Positions 24,701 through 37,000 of a stretch of 64,000 nt of DNA are shown here, piece by piece. Each line of letters opens with the position of its first letter. Position 1 is the first letter of the stretch. Source of the stretch: Tetrahymena thermophila SB210 (taxonomy: Eukaryota > Ciliophora > Oligohymenophorea > Hymenostomatida > Tetrahymenidae); NCBI RefSeq assembly GCF_000189635.1, contig NW_002476355.1, positions 310,001-374,000 of the forward strand, written 5' to 3'. The translations under genes and the position numbers were made by a program. The notes below the pieces were generated by a model that searched no databases, was not told where the DNA came from, and saw only the letters and a list, made by a program, of their open reading frames with translations.

Positions 24701-26792
24701 GAGCTTTATTTTTTAAATTAGTTTAAAATTAAAAATATCACAATCCAAAATAAATAAACTGTTTTTACCCAAGATTAAGTGTCAAATTTGAGAGATTAAT
24801 GCAATTTGCTAAAGCAGAACCTAATCCTGATGCGCCCATTGCACCAATTTTATTAATACTTTTAAAATATTGAAGAAAAAATAAAAATTTATTATTTAAT
24901 TAGATGAAAAAATTAAGAAAAAATATGAAACAATAAGATTAATAAAAAATAAAAGCAAAAGTTAAAATTAAAATGATGAGTTTTATTAACAAAGAAAGAA
25001 AAAAAAATCAGGTATGCACAATAAAAATAAAAATGAGTTTTGTTGTTTTAAATTAGTTTACAATTAAAAATATCACAATCCAAAATAAATAAACTGTTTT
25101 TACCTAAGATCAAGTGTCAAATTTGAGAGATTAATACACTTTGCTAAAGCAGAACCTAAACCTGATGCACCCTTATCACCAATCAAACTGATACTTTTTA
25201 AATATTTTAGATAAAAATAAAAATTTATTAATTAATTATTTAGAAGGAAAAAATGAAGAAAAAATATGAAATATGATGATTAATGAAAAATAAAAGCAAA
25301 AGTTAAAAATAAAATGATGAGTTTTGTTAACAAAGTAAGAAGAAAAAAAGCAAGCAAGCACAATAAAAAGAATAAAGATCTTATTATTTTAAATTAATTT
25401 TATGATTAAAAATATCATAATCTAAAATAAATAAACTGTTTTTACCTAAGTTCAAGTGTCAAATTTGAGAGATTAATGCAATTTGCTAAAGCAGAACCTA
25501 AACCTTATGTACCTTTATCACCAATTTAATTATTACTTTTTAAATATTGAAGAAAAAATAAAAAATTTATTATTTAATTAGATGAAAAAATGAAGAAAAC
25601 ATATGAAATAAAAAGATTAATAAAAAATAAAAGCAAAAGTTAAAAATATAATAATGAGTTTTATTAACAAAGAAAGAAGAAAAAAAAGCAAGCAATCACA
25701 ATAAAAAGAAAAAGAAAAAAGAACTTTATTTCTTTAAATTAGTTTTATAATTAAAAATATCACAATCCAAAATAAATAAATTGTTTTTACCTAAGAATAA
25801 GTGTCAAATTTGAGAGATTAATGCACTTTACTAAAGCAGAACCTAAGCCTGATGCGCCTTCATCATCAATTAAATTTTCACTTTTTAAATATTGAAGAAA
25901 AAATAAACTATTAATTAGTTATTTTGAAGTGAAAAATGAAGAAAAAATATGAAATAATAAGATTTATGAAAAATAAAAGCAAAAGTTAAAAATTAAATGA
26001 TGAGTTTTATTAATAAAGAAAGAAGAAAAAAAAAAGCAAGCAAACACAATAAAAAGAAAATGAAAAAAGAGCTTTATTGTTTTAAATTAGTTTTATAATT
26101 AAAATATCACAATCCAAAATAAATAAACCGTTTTTACCGAAAATTAAGTGTCAAATTTGAGAGATTAGTACAATTTGCTAAAGCAGAAGCTAAGTCTGAT
26201 GCAAAAACTTCATAAATTAAATTCTATCTTCTTAAATATTGAAGAAAAAAAAAATATATAATTAGTTAATTAAAAGGAAAAAATATGAAATAATAAGATT
26301 AATTAATAATTAGTTAAACTAACAAAGAAAGAAAAAAAATTAAGCAAGCACAATTAAAAGAAAAAGGAAAGCAAATCAAATAAATTAAAAGAGCTTTAAT
26401 GTTTTAAAATAATTTTTATAATTAAAAAATATTACAATGCAAAATAAAAAAACTGTTTTTATTAAGTGTAATTGTTAATAGAAAAAATGAAGAAAAAATA
26501 TCAAATAATAAAAAATGAATAGTAAATAATTAAAAATTTAAATGATAATTAAGTTGAAATAGCTAAAAATTTTTGTATAAATAGAAATCAATGAATAATA
26601 TTTGAAAGTTTAAATAAAATTTTTATAATATTTTTTATTTAAATATACCTTAGATTAATATAGAGAATCTAATGAGATTAAAGTGAAGAGTTTAAAAACT
26701 TTTTTTATCAATAAAAAAATTTAAAGGATATTAATTAATAAATAAATAATTACTTCATTTAATCTTTTGTAATAATTAATCTATTATATCAT
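21702..26792 (-). CDS. LRR (RNI-like) repeat protein C, 16 exons, one repeat per exon
   Basis: Predicted 453 aa. Exons in transcript order: 26754-26792, 26649-26698, 26138-26227, 25791-25880, 25446-25535, 25104-25193, 24769-24858, 24425-24514, 24081-24170, 23732-23821, 23388-23477, 23049-23138, 22717-22806, 22367-22456, 22018-22107, 21702-21804. It starts MIQQINYYKRLNE and ends KCLKSKRLVVFKILFR then TGA. The thirteen repeat exons are each 90 nt with phase-2 introns, exactly as in genes A and B but in inverted orientation. The first repeat exon is the most diverged (NLIYEVFASDLA in place of the NQIGDEG core). One repeat less than A and B implies gain or loss of a whole cassette. Function is unknown; protein binding is inferred from the fold. 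Confidence 0.87.
22018..26227 (-). repeat. Tandem array of 13 exon-intron LRR cassettes (gene C)
   Basis: This is the reverse complement of the cassette type at 1474-5777 and 7202-11653. The conserved intron start appears on the plus strand as CACAATCCAAAATAAATAAA followed by CTGTTTTTAC before each exon. Confidence 0.9.
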
Positions 26793-27439
26793 TTATTTAT
26801 TTTTTTCAAAAATATTGAGTAGCAATTTAAGGAACTTAATTAATTAATAAATATAATAATTATCAAATATTAATTTATAAATTTGCTTTTACGAAGAGAT
26901 ACCACAAAAAAAACTAATTTAACATTGATTATTTAATCTTAATATTATTATTTAAAGCATATACTTAAAAATATAGTAGGAATTAGAGATAGTTAGTCAT
27001 ATTTGAAAAAATAAATTCTAGTAATTAATGTCCTTAAATTTAATAAGAATAATGTTAAAAAGTAGATTTTGATCTTTTATCCAAGTTTTTTGAGTATTTA
27101 TTAAATTTATTTATTATTTTGAATTAAATATAATTTTATTTAATATGTATGTATATAATTATCTCTTTATGTGTAGTGTTTATCTATTTTACTTTGATCT
27201 TATTTTCTGAATAATTTAAATATATTATAAATAATTAAAATTTGGTGATAAAGTATAACAATTATGGTAAATACTGGTTATTTATTTTTATCAAAATTTT
27301 ATTAATTTGATATTATTCTATCTTAATTTCTTATCAAAAACTTAAGATAAAAAAATATTCTTTCTTAGCACATAAACTAATATTTTGTAGATTAATAACA
27401 AAGTAGAAAAGCAAAGCCTTCTTTAGATATTTCGCTCAG
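26793..27439. other. Divergent intergenic 5' of LRR gene C
   Basis: The part next to gene C (to about 26990) is similar to the 5' flank of gene A, including a TTTGATAATTATT and a GATATCTCTTC-like stretch. The rest is AT-rich. The frame of the next gene is open back to about 27391, behind a possible acceptor TTTTGTAG, so a further 5' exon may lie here. Confidence 0.45.
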
Positions 27440-29252
27440 ATGAAGAAATAGGAAATAACATTTAGCCATGAACAGTATATTCATTATCTCAATTTAAAAA
27501 TATAAGAATCAAAAGAAGATTTATTATCTTCGCCATGTAAAGATTAAATATTTTAATTAGGATTATTATTTTAACAAAGTTATGTTCAAAACTTAATAAT
27601 AATAGATGAAGCCAGGTCATTGAACTATTTATAAAATAATTCAGATGATATTTATTAAGTAAATAACATTAATTCAAATTTAAATATAATATTTTTATTT
27701 TTTTTAAGACAGAAGGCGAAAATCTAAGTTAGTTTGTTGAGCATCGCAAAAAGATGGAAAATGGACTCATATCGTTACCTGAAAATGCTCCTATTGATTT
27801 TGTAGAATCAGGTATAGTGATGAGTCAAGAAAGACCATTTAACTATCTCAGTGAAGAAGAATATTAACTGAATATTCCTACAAACTTAGGACAGAACATG
27901 TAATCTCAATATAAAAGGTAGCTTGATAAGCATATTTCATAGCTTAAAAAAAGATAATAATATGAAAATAATGTAAAGAAAGACTACTTGAAGTCACCAA
28001 AATAAGTAAAAAAATTATAAATTTATTTTAAAGTTTAACAAAATTATCTATTCATAAAAATACTTAATATTTATCTTAATTAAAAACACAATATAAAGTA
28101 ACTTAAAGATGAGGATCCACTGTTTTAGATTTCTTATTAAAGCTTAATTGCAAATAGAAGTATTAAGCAAAGTGATGAAGTAAATAAATATTTTTTGTAT
28201 AATCATTTTTGAAAATGTCTCTTAAATAATAGATTGTTGACTAGAAATATCTTATAGCAAATTTTTTCAAAGTGAATGAGTCTTTCAATGAATTGTAAAA
28301 GCTGATTCAACAGAAAGAAGAAAATGTAAGGAATAGTTTGATGTAACCATAAGGAGATATTCCTTTTGATATTTAGCTATCTAAATCTTAGACTGAACAA
28401 AACAGATGCTCGTTTTTATTAGGATAACTTTTATCTCTCGAATAAAACAAAATACATTCACCATATTTCGAAAGAGTTCAGTTTAAAATAAAACTCATTT
28501 ATTAATTAATGGACAAACTTTAACAGATTTAATAGTTTTACTTAGAAGTTTTTGAGATTTTTAATTTTTTATAATAAAATGTGAAATAAATATCAATACC
28601 TCTTATTTAAGATGCGACTGAATAGTTTCATAGATTTATTTAAAAACAAAAGACATGCTTTCTAACTTAAAAAGAGAATGATAATTCAAATTATTAAATG
28701 TAAACTAAAAAATAGCCTCACTTATCTGAGAGACTGAGATAAGAATTAATAAATATCTTTAGAGAAAAAAAAAGTCTTGAAAAAATTAGAAATGACATTA
28801 GAGAGAATTTTATAAATAAAAAAGAAATTTAAAAACTCTTCTCATATTAATAATATTTTTTGGCAATCACATAGATTTAAGATCAAATCTAATAAAAAAT
28901 TCAATAGAAAGGAAAATTATTGCACATAACTCAAATTCTTTATAAAGAGATAATTGATTAAGCTTCGCTGATAACCTTTAGATACTTTTCTGAGTATGAA
29001 GACGAAGAAATACAAAACAGTTACATTTTTGCTGAGGAAATTTACAAACTTAAAAAACAATTAAAAATATATATATAAAGAAATTTAGAATTTAATGATG
29101 ATTAAATGCTTAATCTCACATATTATTATCAATAGCTTGTTTAACAAAGAAGAAATACTTAAAATTAATTGCTTAGAAAAGTTTACAGAAAATTTCTTTA
29201 AACTAGAAAAGAGTATTTAAAGAAGGTAGGAAAATACAACAAAAACGAATGA
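27440..29252 (+). CDS. Gln-rich, helical protein of unknown function
   Basis: Four exons in consistent frame: 27440-27658, 27709-28005, 28099-28179, 28233-29252, about 538 aa, stop TGA. TAA/TAG glutamines are very frequent. The protein is rich in Gln, Lys, Glu and Asn with long predicted helices and coiled-coil-like stretches in the last exon (for example REKKSLEKIRNDIRENF). No signal peptide, membrane segment or known domain is seen. The chosen ATG is the first in the open frame, but a 5' exon upstream is possible. Function is not assigned. Confidence 0.6.
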
Positions 29253-29950
29253 TTAATTTACATAAAAATAAATTGATAAATCACAATATTATCAAATGCA
29301 ATCTCTTTAAAGAAATAATTCAATTGGTAATAAAACATAAGGCATTAAAAATATATATTTTAGGATAAAATAAAAAAGGCTTTGTAAAATATTTAACTGT
29401 CTATCTTCTTTTTATTTAAAAATGCATATTTTATTGTAAAATTTGAATTTTTTCACAAATAAAAATTAACTCTTTTTAAATAATATTTTATTTCATTTTT
29501 ATAGATTCTGAATGCCTTACAATAAAATAATAAGAAACAAACCATTATAAAAATTGTAAAAATGTAAAAATTGAATTAAAAATTGATATATTTTGGTAAT
29601 CAATTATTAATTTAATCTTATTTTAACATATTGCTTTAAAATTGATTGAAATATTGTAATTATTTATGTAAATTAACTCAAGTTATAGATTTTTATTTGG
29701 TCCTGAAAATAAAAAATTCTATTTATAGTTTGAATTTTCTATTAGAAATAAATTTGATCCTTTATCTATTTCAATAAAAATGAATAGATTAATGAATTTA
29801 ATATGTTTACATATTCAAAAACATATCAAATTTAATTAAATTATGAAATAGATAATATTTCATTAAAAATAAAAAAATTTAACATTAGATAAAATATAAA
29901 TCATATTCTAAAAATATTATAAAAAACATCTAAAAATAAAAATAAAAAAA
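29253..29950. other. Intergenic upstream of Kazal gene 3
   Basis: About 700 bases of AT-rich DNA without a supported gene. Confidence 0.5.
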
Positions 29951-30409
29951 ATGAACAAGTTGATTCTTTGCCTTGCTTTAGTTGGATTCTGTACTGCTGC
30001 CAACTTTATTTGTACTCCTGAAATGAAACAAAACAAAAACTGTACCAGAGAGTACAATCCTGTCTGTGGTGTTAAAATCGACCCTACTAAAAGCTATAAA
30101 TATAGCTCCATTAAGTCTACTTATTCAAACAAGTGTACTGCATGTGCTGAACAAGATGTAGAGTTCTATGCTGAGGGAAGTTGTGAGGATTATCCAAAAA
30201 TCGCTACTTTCTGTCATCCAAATGCATATTTGAATTAAGCTTGTACTCTAGAGTTTTTCCCTGTTTGTGGACTATTTGATAATAGTGTCATCTGTAAGAA
30301 AGGTCCATGTGGCTCAAATTACTCAAATAAATGTGTTGCTTGCACTAACGAATAAGTTTCATACTTCTTACCAGGTTATTGCCACTTATAAGAATAATAT
30401 TAACCCTGA
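29951..30409 (+). CDS. Secreted two-domain Kazal-type protease inhibitor 3
   Basis: An intronless frame of 152 aa has signal peptide MNKLILCLALVGFCTAAN. Domain one carries REYNPVCGVKIDP and TYSNKCTACAEQDVEFYA. A YPKIATFCHP linker follows, then domain two with EFFPVCGLFDNS and NYSNKCVACTNEQV. It ends PGYCHLQEQYQP before TGA, past an in-frame TAA that would stop a standard reading at 30236-30238. It is closest to Kazal gene 4, from which the Tc1 relic separates it. Confidence 0.88.
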
Positions 30410-31033
30410 TATATTAATAAATTACATTAAGTTTTAATATAAGTTCAATTATATAAATATATATATGCATGTATGTATGCTACTTTGAAATCAGCAATTT
30501 CCTCTTTTTTAAATTAAAATAAATTTCTATTCTTTAATTAAATAAAGTTCTTTCTTTTAATAATTTAAAAATAAATGAAAAAACATTAATTATTATTTTA
30601 AACTCTATTTTGTATCAAGTAATAACTAATTTGATAGTATACCGTATATCCTCATAATATCTCATTTATTAATTTAAATTAAATCTCAAAAGCGATATTT
30701 AAATACTGGGAACTAAAAACCCTTAAAAAAGTATCATAAATAGTAACTTTAGATTTATAATAGGATGAATGAATATTTCTCTCAAATAAAAATATTAGAA
30801 GATGAAAAAATTTTAATGAATTTAAGTGATTTTAAAATATTAAATAATATAAATATCAATGTTAAATCTCATCATTAATCTATATTATACCTATTAAATT
30901 ATTTATAGCATGTTATATGCATCTTTTAATAAAATCCTAATAAATATTTTACCATATTTCTTAGATTATATTGATTAAATCATCTCTTTTTTTATTCTTT
31001 CTTTATAATTATTAATTTTTTTAAATTATTTTT
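30410..31033. other. Intergenic between Kazal gene 3 and the transposase relic
   Basis: AT-rich, with a short TATG/CATG simple repeat near 30460-30480. No gene is seen. Confidence 0.5.
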
Positions 31034-31851
31034 TCATCCTTTTCCAGACTAATTAGATTAATTAGTATTTGGACTCCAAGGAGAGTTTTATTAAATCTCT
31101 ATTTTTTTTTCTTTACACCACATTTAGGTCAATTTAGATGTATAACTACTAACACCATCTTGGAGTAACATCCACTTTTTTCTATTGTAAACTGAATTTA
31201 CCTTTGGTAATAAGATTGTCTCTAAGCACTTGATATATGCTTAACTATCAACTGAATTATCATCAATAAACCTTTGTATGATAATTTACTTTCCCTTTTC
31301 AAACAATTTCTCTGATTCACTATACCAGATTTCGAGATCATTGACTTATAATAAGCCTTCATCAGAAAATATGATACTCTCTTAGTTTAGTGATTATAAA
31401 ATTTTTACATGCAATATTTTGCTCTCTTTGTTGCTTAAGTAAGCTTATGAACAATTTTAACTCCTCCATATTTCTATCCTAAAGATTTTAAACACTTTAT
31501 GACAGTTAAAAACAAATGTTGATTGAGTGTTGTTATTTCAAGTCTTTTTAAATATTTTTAGAAGTAAAACATGCATTTTTAGAGTCAGTCTTCTAGGATC
31601 TATTTTATACATTCTTATGCTTCATCATACATAATGCTATCTCTACCCTTAAATTAATGGTTATTTTGAACATTACTTTTGGTAAGATATTAGTAATATA
31701 TCTTAGAAACAGTATCTTTTTTTGCTAAATTATTAAAATTATTAACTATCCCATTATATGTCAAAGTTAAATATTTGATAGAAATAATTATGGCCTACTT
31801 AATTTCCTCACTGAGGTAGAGGTTTTTGCTTGTTGAATCCTCCTCTATCAT
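31034..31851 (-). pseudogene. Decayed Tc1/mariner (IS630-like) transposase
   Basis: The minus strand from 31851 reads MIEEDSTSKNLYLSEEIK, a helix-turn-helix-like N-terminus, until an in-frame TGA at 31585-31587. The catalytic half is recognisable further on. IIFSDEGLL holds the first acidic residue near 31363, and WMLLQDGVSSYTSKLTQMW the second near 31158. SPWSPNTNQSNQ stands where the family has SPDLNPIE, so the third catalytic acid is replaced by Asn. At least one further frame change lies near 31375 (KLTQATKRAKYC reads in a different frame from IIFSDE). With an internal stop, shifts, a lost catalytic residue and a short C-terminus, it cannot be active. Terminal repeats were not identified. 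Confidence 0.75.
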
Positions 31852-32889
31852 ACTTTCAATTTTTTATTAGTAATTATATGAAAAAGGTGATTTTTTTTAT
31901 ATATATATATAAATGAGATAAGCATAAAAGAATTTGATAAGAAATTGTCTCTATGGTTAACATAAAGCTATAACCATGAATTTCATATTAATTTTGATTA
32001 ATTTTTAAGAGTTTCCTTTATTAGATTTCTCACTATAGTTAGCAAGATGGATAATAAGGGAATTTACAGTGTACATACAATTTTAAAATAAATATATGTT
32101 TTCTTTAAATATTTTAAGCTTTGTATCAAAAATGTGTTTAATATAATTCTTATCATTAATTGTGATAATTTTATCTTTGAAAAATTTAACTTTTTATTGA
32201 CTGAATAAACTAAAATGGTTAAAATTCAAATAAATTATGAATCAGTTTTGTTTTGGATAAAATAGCCTTTACGAATATAAATTATTTTAAGTAAAAAGCA
32301 AACTATATTTCAATAAACAAATAGATAACCTAATTATTTTAAAAGTAAATAAAAAAAAGAATTTATTTTTTTAGAATAGATAGTTTGTTATCAATTAAAT
32401 TTTGTATTGAGGCGTGTAACAAAAAAAAACAAATAAACAATTCCTTTCTTTGATAAATATTTCTATAATCAATTGTATGTATTTATAACTTAAGGGTGAG
32501 AAAATAAATTATTTATCCCTAAGTATGAAATTCTAATTTATGTGATTATCAATTATCTCACCTTATAAATTTGAATTAGTAAAATAGCTTTTTAGAAAAA
32601 ATGGTGTTTTTTTTTGTTTGTAAACTTTCGTATTTGTTATAAAAGTCTTTGTTTATACTTACTTTCATTTTATCTTTTATCTATTTTTATTTTTTCAAAT
32701 TTTGATTTTTAATTTTTTCAAACGCATCAAATTAATTTATAATATTTGTTACATTGAATTGATAAAAATTTTATGCTATTTAATGTAATAGAAAGTAAAA
32801 ATTATGTTAAAATAAATCAAAAAACATAGCAATTAAATTATAATTATTAAGTAAATAAATCAATAAAAAACACTAAAATATATTTAAAA
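31852..32889. other. Intergenic upstream of Kazal gene 4
   Basis: About 1 kb of AT-rich DNA. A TATATATATATA run lies near 31900. No gene is supported. Confidence 0.5.
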
Positions 32890-33348
32890 ATGAACAAAAT
32901 AATCCTCTGCTTTGCTTTAATTAGCTTTTGTACTGCCGCTAACTTCATTTGTACTCCTGAAATGAAGCAAAATAAAAACTGTACTAGAGAGTATAATCCT
33001 GTTTGTGGAGTTAAAATGGATCCTAACAAAAGTAACAAGTATAGTTCAATTAAAGCTACTTATTCAAATAAGTGTACTGCTTGTTCTGAAGAAGATGTAG
33101 AATTCTATGCTGAAGGAAGCTGTGAATAATATCCTAAAATTGCTGCTTTTTGCCATCCAGATGCACATTTGAACAAAAGTTGCACTAGAGAATTATTCCC
33201 AACATGTGGATTATTCGATGACAGCGTTGTTTGTCAACAAGGTCCTTGTGGATCAAATTATTCAAATAAATGTGTAGCTTGTATCAATTAAGAGGTTTCA
33301 TACATCTTACCTGGCTATTGTCATTTGCATGAGTAGTATTAACCTTGA
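32890..33348 (+). CDS. Secreted two-domain Kazal-type protease inhibitor 4
   Basis: A 152-aa intronless frame that begins MNKIILCFALISFCTAAN (signal peptide). It has the same length and cysteine spacing as Kazal gene 3: REYNPVCGVKMDP, TYSNKCTACSEEDVEFYA, then ELFPTCGLFDDS and NYSNKCVACINQEV. In domain two PVCG has become PTCG. An in-frame TAA at 33127-33129 is read as Gln. The strong similarity to gene 3 points to a recent duplication. Confidence 0.88.
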
Positions 33349-34023
33349 AATATTTCTAAAAATATAATTTTAATATATTGAATTTGTATTTTATATTAAA
33401 TAAAGATACATACATACATTTTTGTATTTTAAAATAAATATTTTTTTAATTTTAAAAAATTAATTAATTTAAGATAATTTTCTTTCCATATTCAATTAAT
33501 AAATAAATAAATTACCCCTTAATCTTGAATTTAGGATGCAATTTTTATTTTTTTTAGATAATTCGAATAAAAATTTTTAATTTAAAATTATCTGTTTGCT
33601 GATAAATTTTAGATTTCCTTCCTTATCAAAAACTAAAAAGTTTAATCATTTATAATTTTTTTAAGAAGAAGGCTCAATTTTACATGTTGCTATTTCTTTA
33701 GTAATTTATAAAGTTGCTAAATAGCATAACTTAAATTTAATTGTACCACTAAATGTCAAAAAATATTATTTAAAATTTTAATTTAAATTAATCAATTTAA
33801 ATTTAAAAAAATTAAAAATAAATTATTAAAACATTAATAAAGTACCTTAAAATAAATTTAATTAATTTTAAAATATCTTAATTAATTTATAATAAAATTG
33901 AATCAATTGCTTAACAATTATATTCACAAACAATACAAATTATACTAATATGTTTATATACATTTTTCTTTTGTTAGATGAAAGATTAATAAATATGTTG
34001 CTCATAGCTAGCTAGCTAGCTTC
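33349..34023. other. Intergenic, convergent 3' flanks
   Basis: AT-rich; a CTAGCTAGCTAGC simple repeat lies at about 34008-34020. No gene is seen. Confidence 0.5.
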
Positions 34024-37000
34024 TCATTTAAATTTTCTGCAAAAATTAGAGCACATTTCAGAGATTTTATCAAAGCAATTTCTATTTTGTTTTTTAATCA
34101 AAGGCTCTTACTAATCGTTTTTATAAATTACAAATTGGTTGGGAGTGGGCGCATAAATAGAAGCATTTCTCTATGATGAACTTCTTAATTCATGAATACT
34201 AACAGAAGGAGCTATTTATTGGTCTTATTTTTAATTTTATTGCATCATTTATGCTAACTATCTAGCTCTTTCCTCTTTTTCTTCTTATTTCTTTTTTCTT
34301 TCTAGAGCTTATTATAAAGCTCTTTATTTTCTTTTGATTTCTTCATAATCTGTAATTATTTTTTAAACCTTTCCTTCTATGTTCTATTAAAATTTAAAAA
34401 TTATGAATATAAACATTCTCAATTTATAATTTTACTATTGCTTCAATAGGAGCTATTTCTTTTTAATGTTTTTCATCAAACAATTTCATTTGCATCTTAA
34501 TACTTGAGATCCATAAATCTCTTTCCTGTTTGTTTTCAGCCTTAAATTTGTAGATTTTTCCTTTTTTCCCTTTGCTACCTTATAAAACCTAATTAGTAAA
34601 TAAAAATATAAAAATTTAGTCTAAACTTATTTGTGAAATTACTATTTCAAATAGATTTTATGATTCTCCATCAGCATTGACCTCATCTATTGAAGTTATG
34701 TCAATTTTATTTTGAACATCTTATGATGTTTCAGTTAAAAACCAATAAAGACCATTATCTCTCAATTTGAAGTATCTCTTATCATAAACGCTTTATTTAT
34801 TTTTTTTTAAAGAAATAGAATTAAAAATGATAAGATTAATTAAATGATATTACTATTTATCTGGTTTTCTTTTATATAAATATCCCTCTTCAATTTTTTC
34901 AACTAAGTTTTCTTCCTAATACTTGAATATATTTAAAAAATGAGCTAAACAAAAACATATTTTCATAAAAGTTTTACTGGAGTATAAGTAATAATGCCCT
35001 TGCTATCTTTTTAGGTGATGTCTGTGACTGAAGAGTTTAGTGAGTCATCAGTATTAATTGAAATGAAAATGGTCTTTTTTTTCAATCTTTAATTTGAAGA
35101 GTCTGCATCTGTCTAACTTTCTTGCTATTCTTGATCGATATCTATACCTAGGACTTCAATGGGCTTACCTATATCAATTCTTTACAGATTTTCATCATTT
35201 TAATGTTCTTTATTGTATTGCTAAATTGTCTAAAAATTTATTAAAAGAAATTATTAAAGAGTTATTTAATGTTTTAACAATTTTTAATACATTTTCACTG
35301 GTGTTGACGACGTATTCAATGTCATCTTTGCTTAAATCTTTTCTGATTTGGAATATGTAAGCAACAGTTTTGTGAGTAAAGGCAATACCAAATGCAATTC
35401 TTAACTTTTTGATGTCTTTTTAAACATCAGATCCATCTTCAGTAGTGAGTAAGTTTTATATATTTTAAAATGAACTAAGACTCTATTCAAGTTATTTCTT
35501 GAAGAGAATTTCATTAAACTGATCTTATAAGAATTATTCATCTTGCTATAATTTTTGAATGTATTGTTGGAGATGCTCCTTTTTAGCCTTTTTGCAGCTT
35601 TGTATCATAGTTTAGAAGTAAAAAAGTATAAGATAATCAAGTATATCTTTCCATAACTTCTTTTGATACTTCATAAATAGTAATTGAGTTGTTTCTTTAG
35701 CGTTTTCAAAAATAGTGTTAAAGAGATCGTCTAAATTCAAATCAAGGAAATTTTTCTTTTAGAAGAGTGTTCTCAACTTGCATAGATGGTTTGATGCTAT
35801 GTTGTTATATGCATTAGTAGAAATAGTTATAAATTATTTAATTATTTCGTGAGTTTTAAGCATTTCATCAACCTCCTCATCACTAAACTAGCCAATTGTT
35901 TGAACTCTTTTCTAAAATCTATTTATTTATTTATTAAATTAAATTTAACAAAATAAATTGATTGATATATCAAATTATAAAAATGGATCTTTATTTGTTA
36001 ATTAATAAATAAATTAATTATTTTTATTTACTCTTTGACTTTTTCTTCAAATTTAACTGTGTTATTACAAAATACAATGAGTTGTTTTTCATTGAACAAA
36101 TCGTCCTCCAAAGCTTCTTATAAAGCTTCCTAATAAAATGAAATAGAGAACTAAGCAAACTTTCCAACAGCCTTAAGAAAACCTTTAGTTGGACAAACAC
36201 GGTAGCCAGAATCAATAGCAGTGTTAATTAATTTAAATAAATCTACAGGAGTAGTTGAATATATATAATCTTCATCTGTTGGTTATGGGTCAGTGATCTT
36301 CTTTTCACTTTATATCATATTTCCTATTGTTTCTTCACTGATTGTCATACTTCTAGAAGCGTATATATTCAACAATGTATTGGAAGCATCTTCTAAACGA
36401 TTATCTTTGACATACTTTTTCAATTTTTCATTATAATCGTGGAAAAATTTTGCTAAAGACAGGATTCCTTCGTTCTATTTTCAAAAAATAAATTCATTAC
36501 TTATTTTTCATATATATTTTTTAATTATTTACATTAATTTTTTCATGATGCTAATCCCAAAATTATTTAATTTCTTATAATATCTTTTCATGTAAATATT
36601 CTGAATATTCCTTAATAATATCTTAGCGAGGAGGCTCTTTATGCAAGCATGCTTCAAGTGTCTTTTAAAAACAATAATAAATAAAAATCTAAAATAAATA
36701 ATTAATAAATTACATTTTTCATATCTTCTACTACATCAGCTAAGTAAGAAATCAAAGTAAATATGTTGTCATTCCTATTAATTACTCAAAATATTTTATT
36801 TTCACGTATAAAATGAAGTTTAAATAAGTAAATTCTCAATTTTAAAAGCACAAATTAAAAAGAAATTATCTCAATAATCAATTAATAAATGATAGAATTT
36901 TGTTTTTTTAGAATAAAATTAATAGAAATAAAATAAATACTTTTGTTCATCACCGTAATAATTCAAAACGAAATGCATGCAATCTGTATCTATCTTTTTT

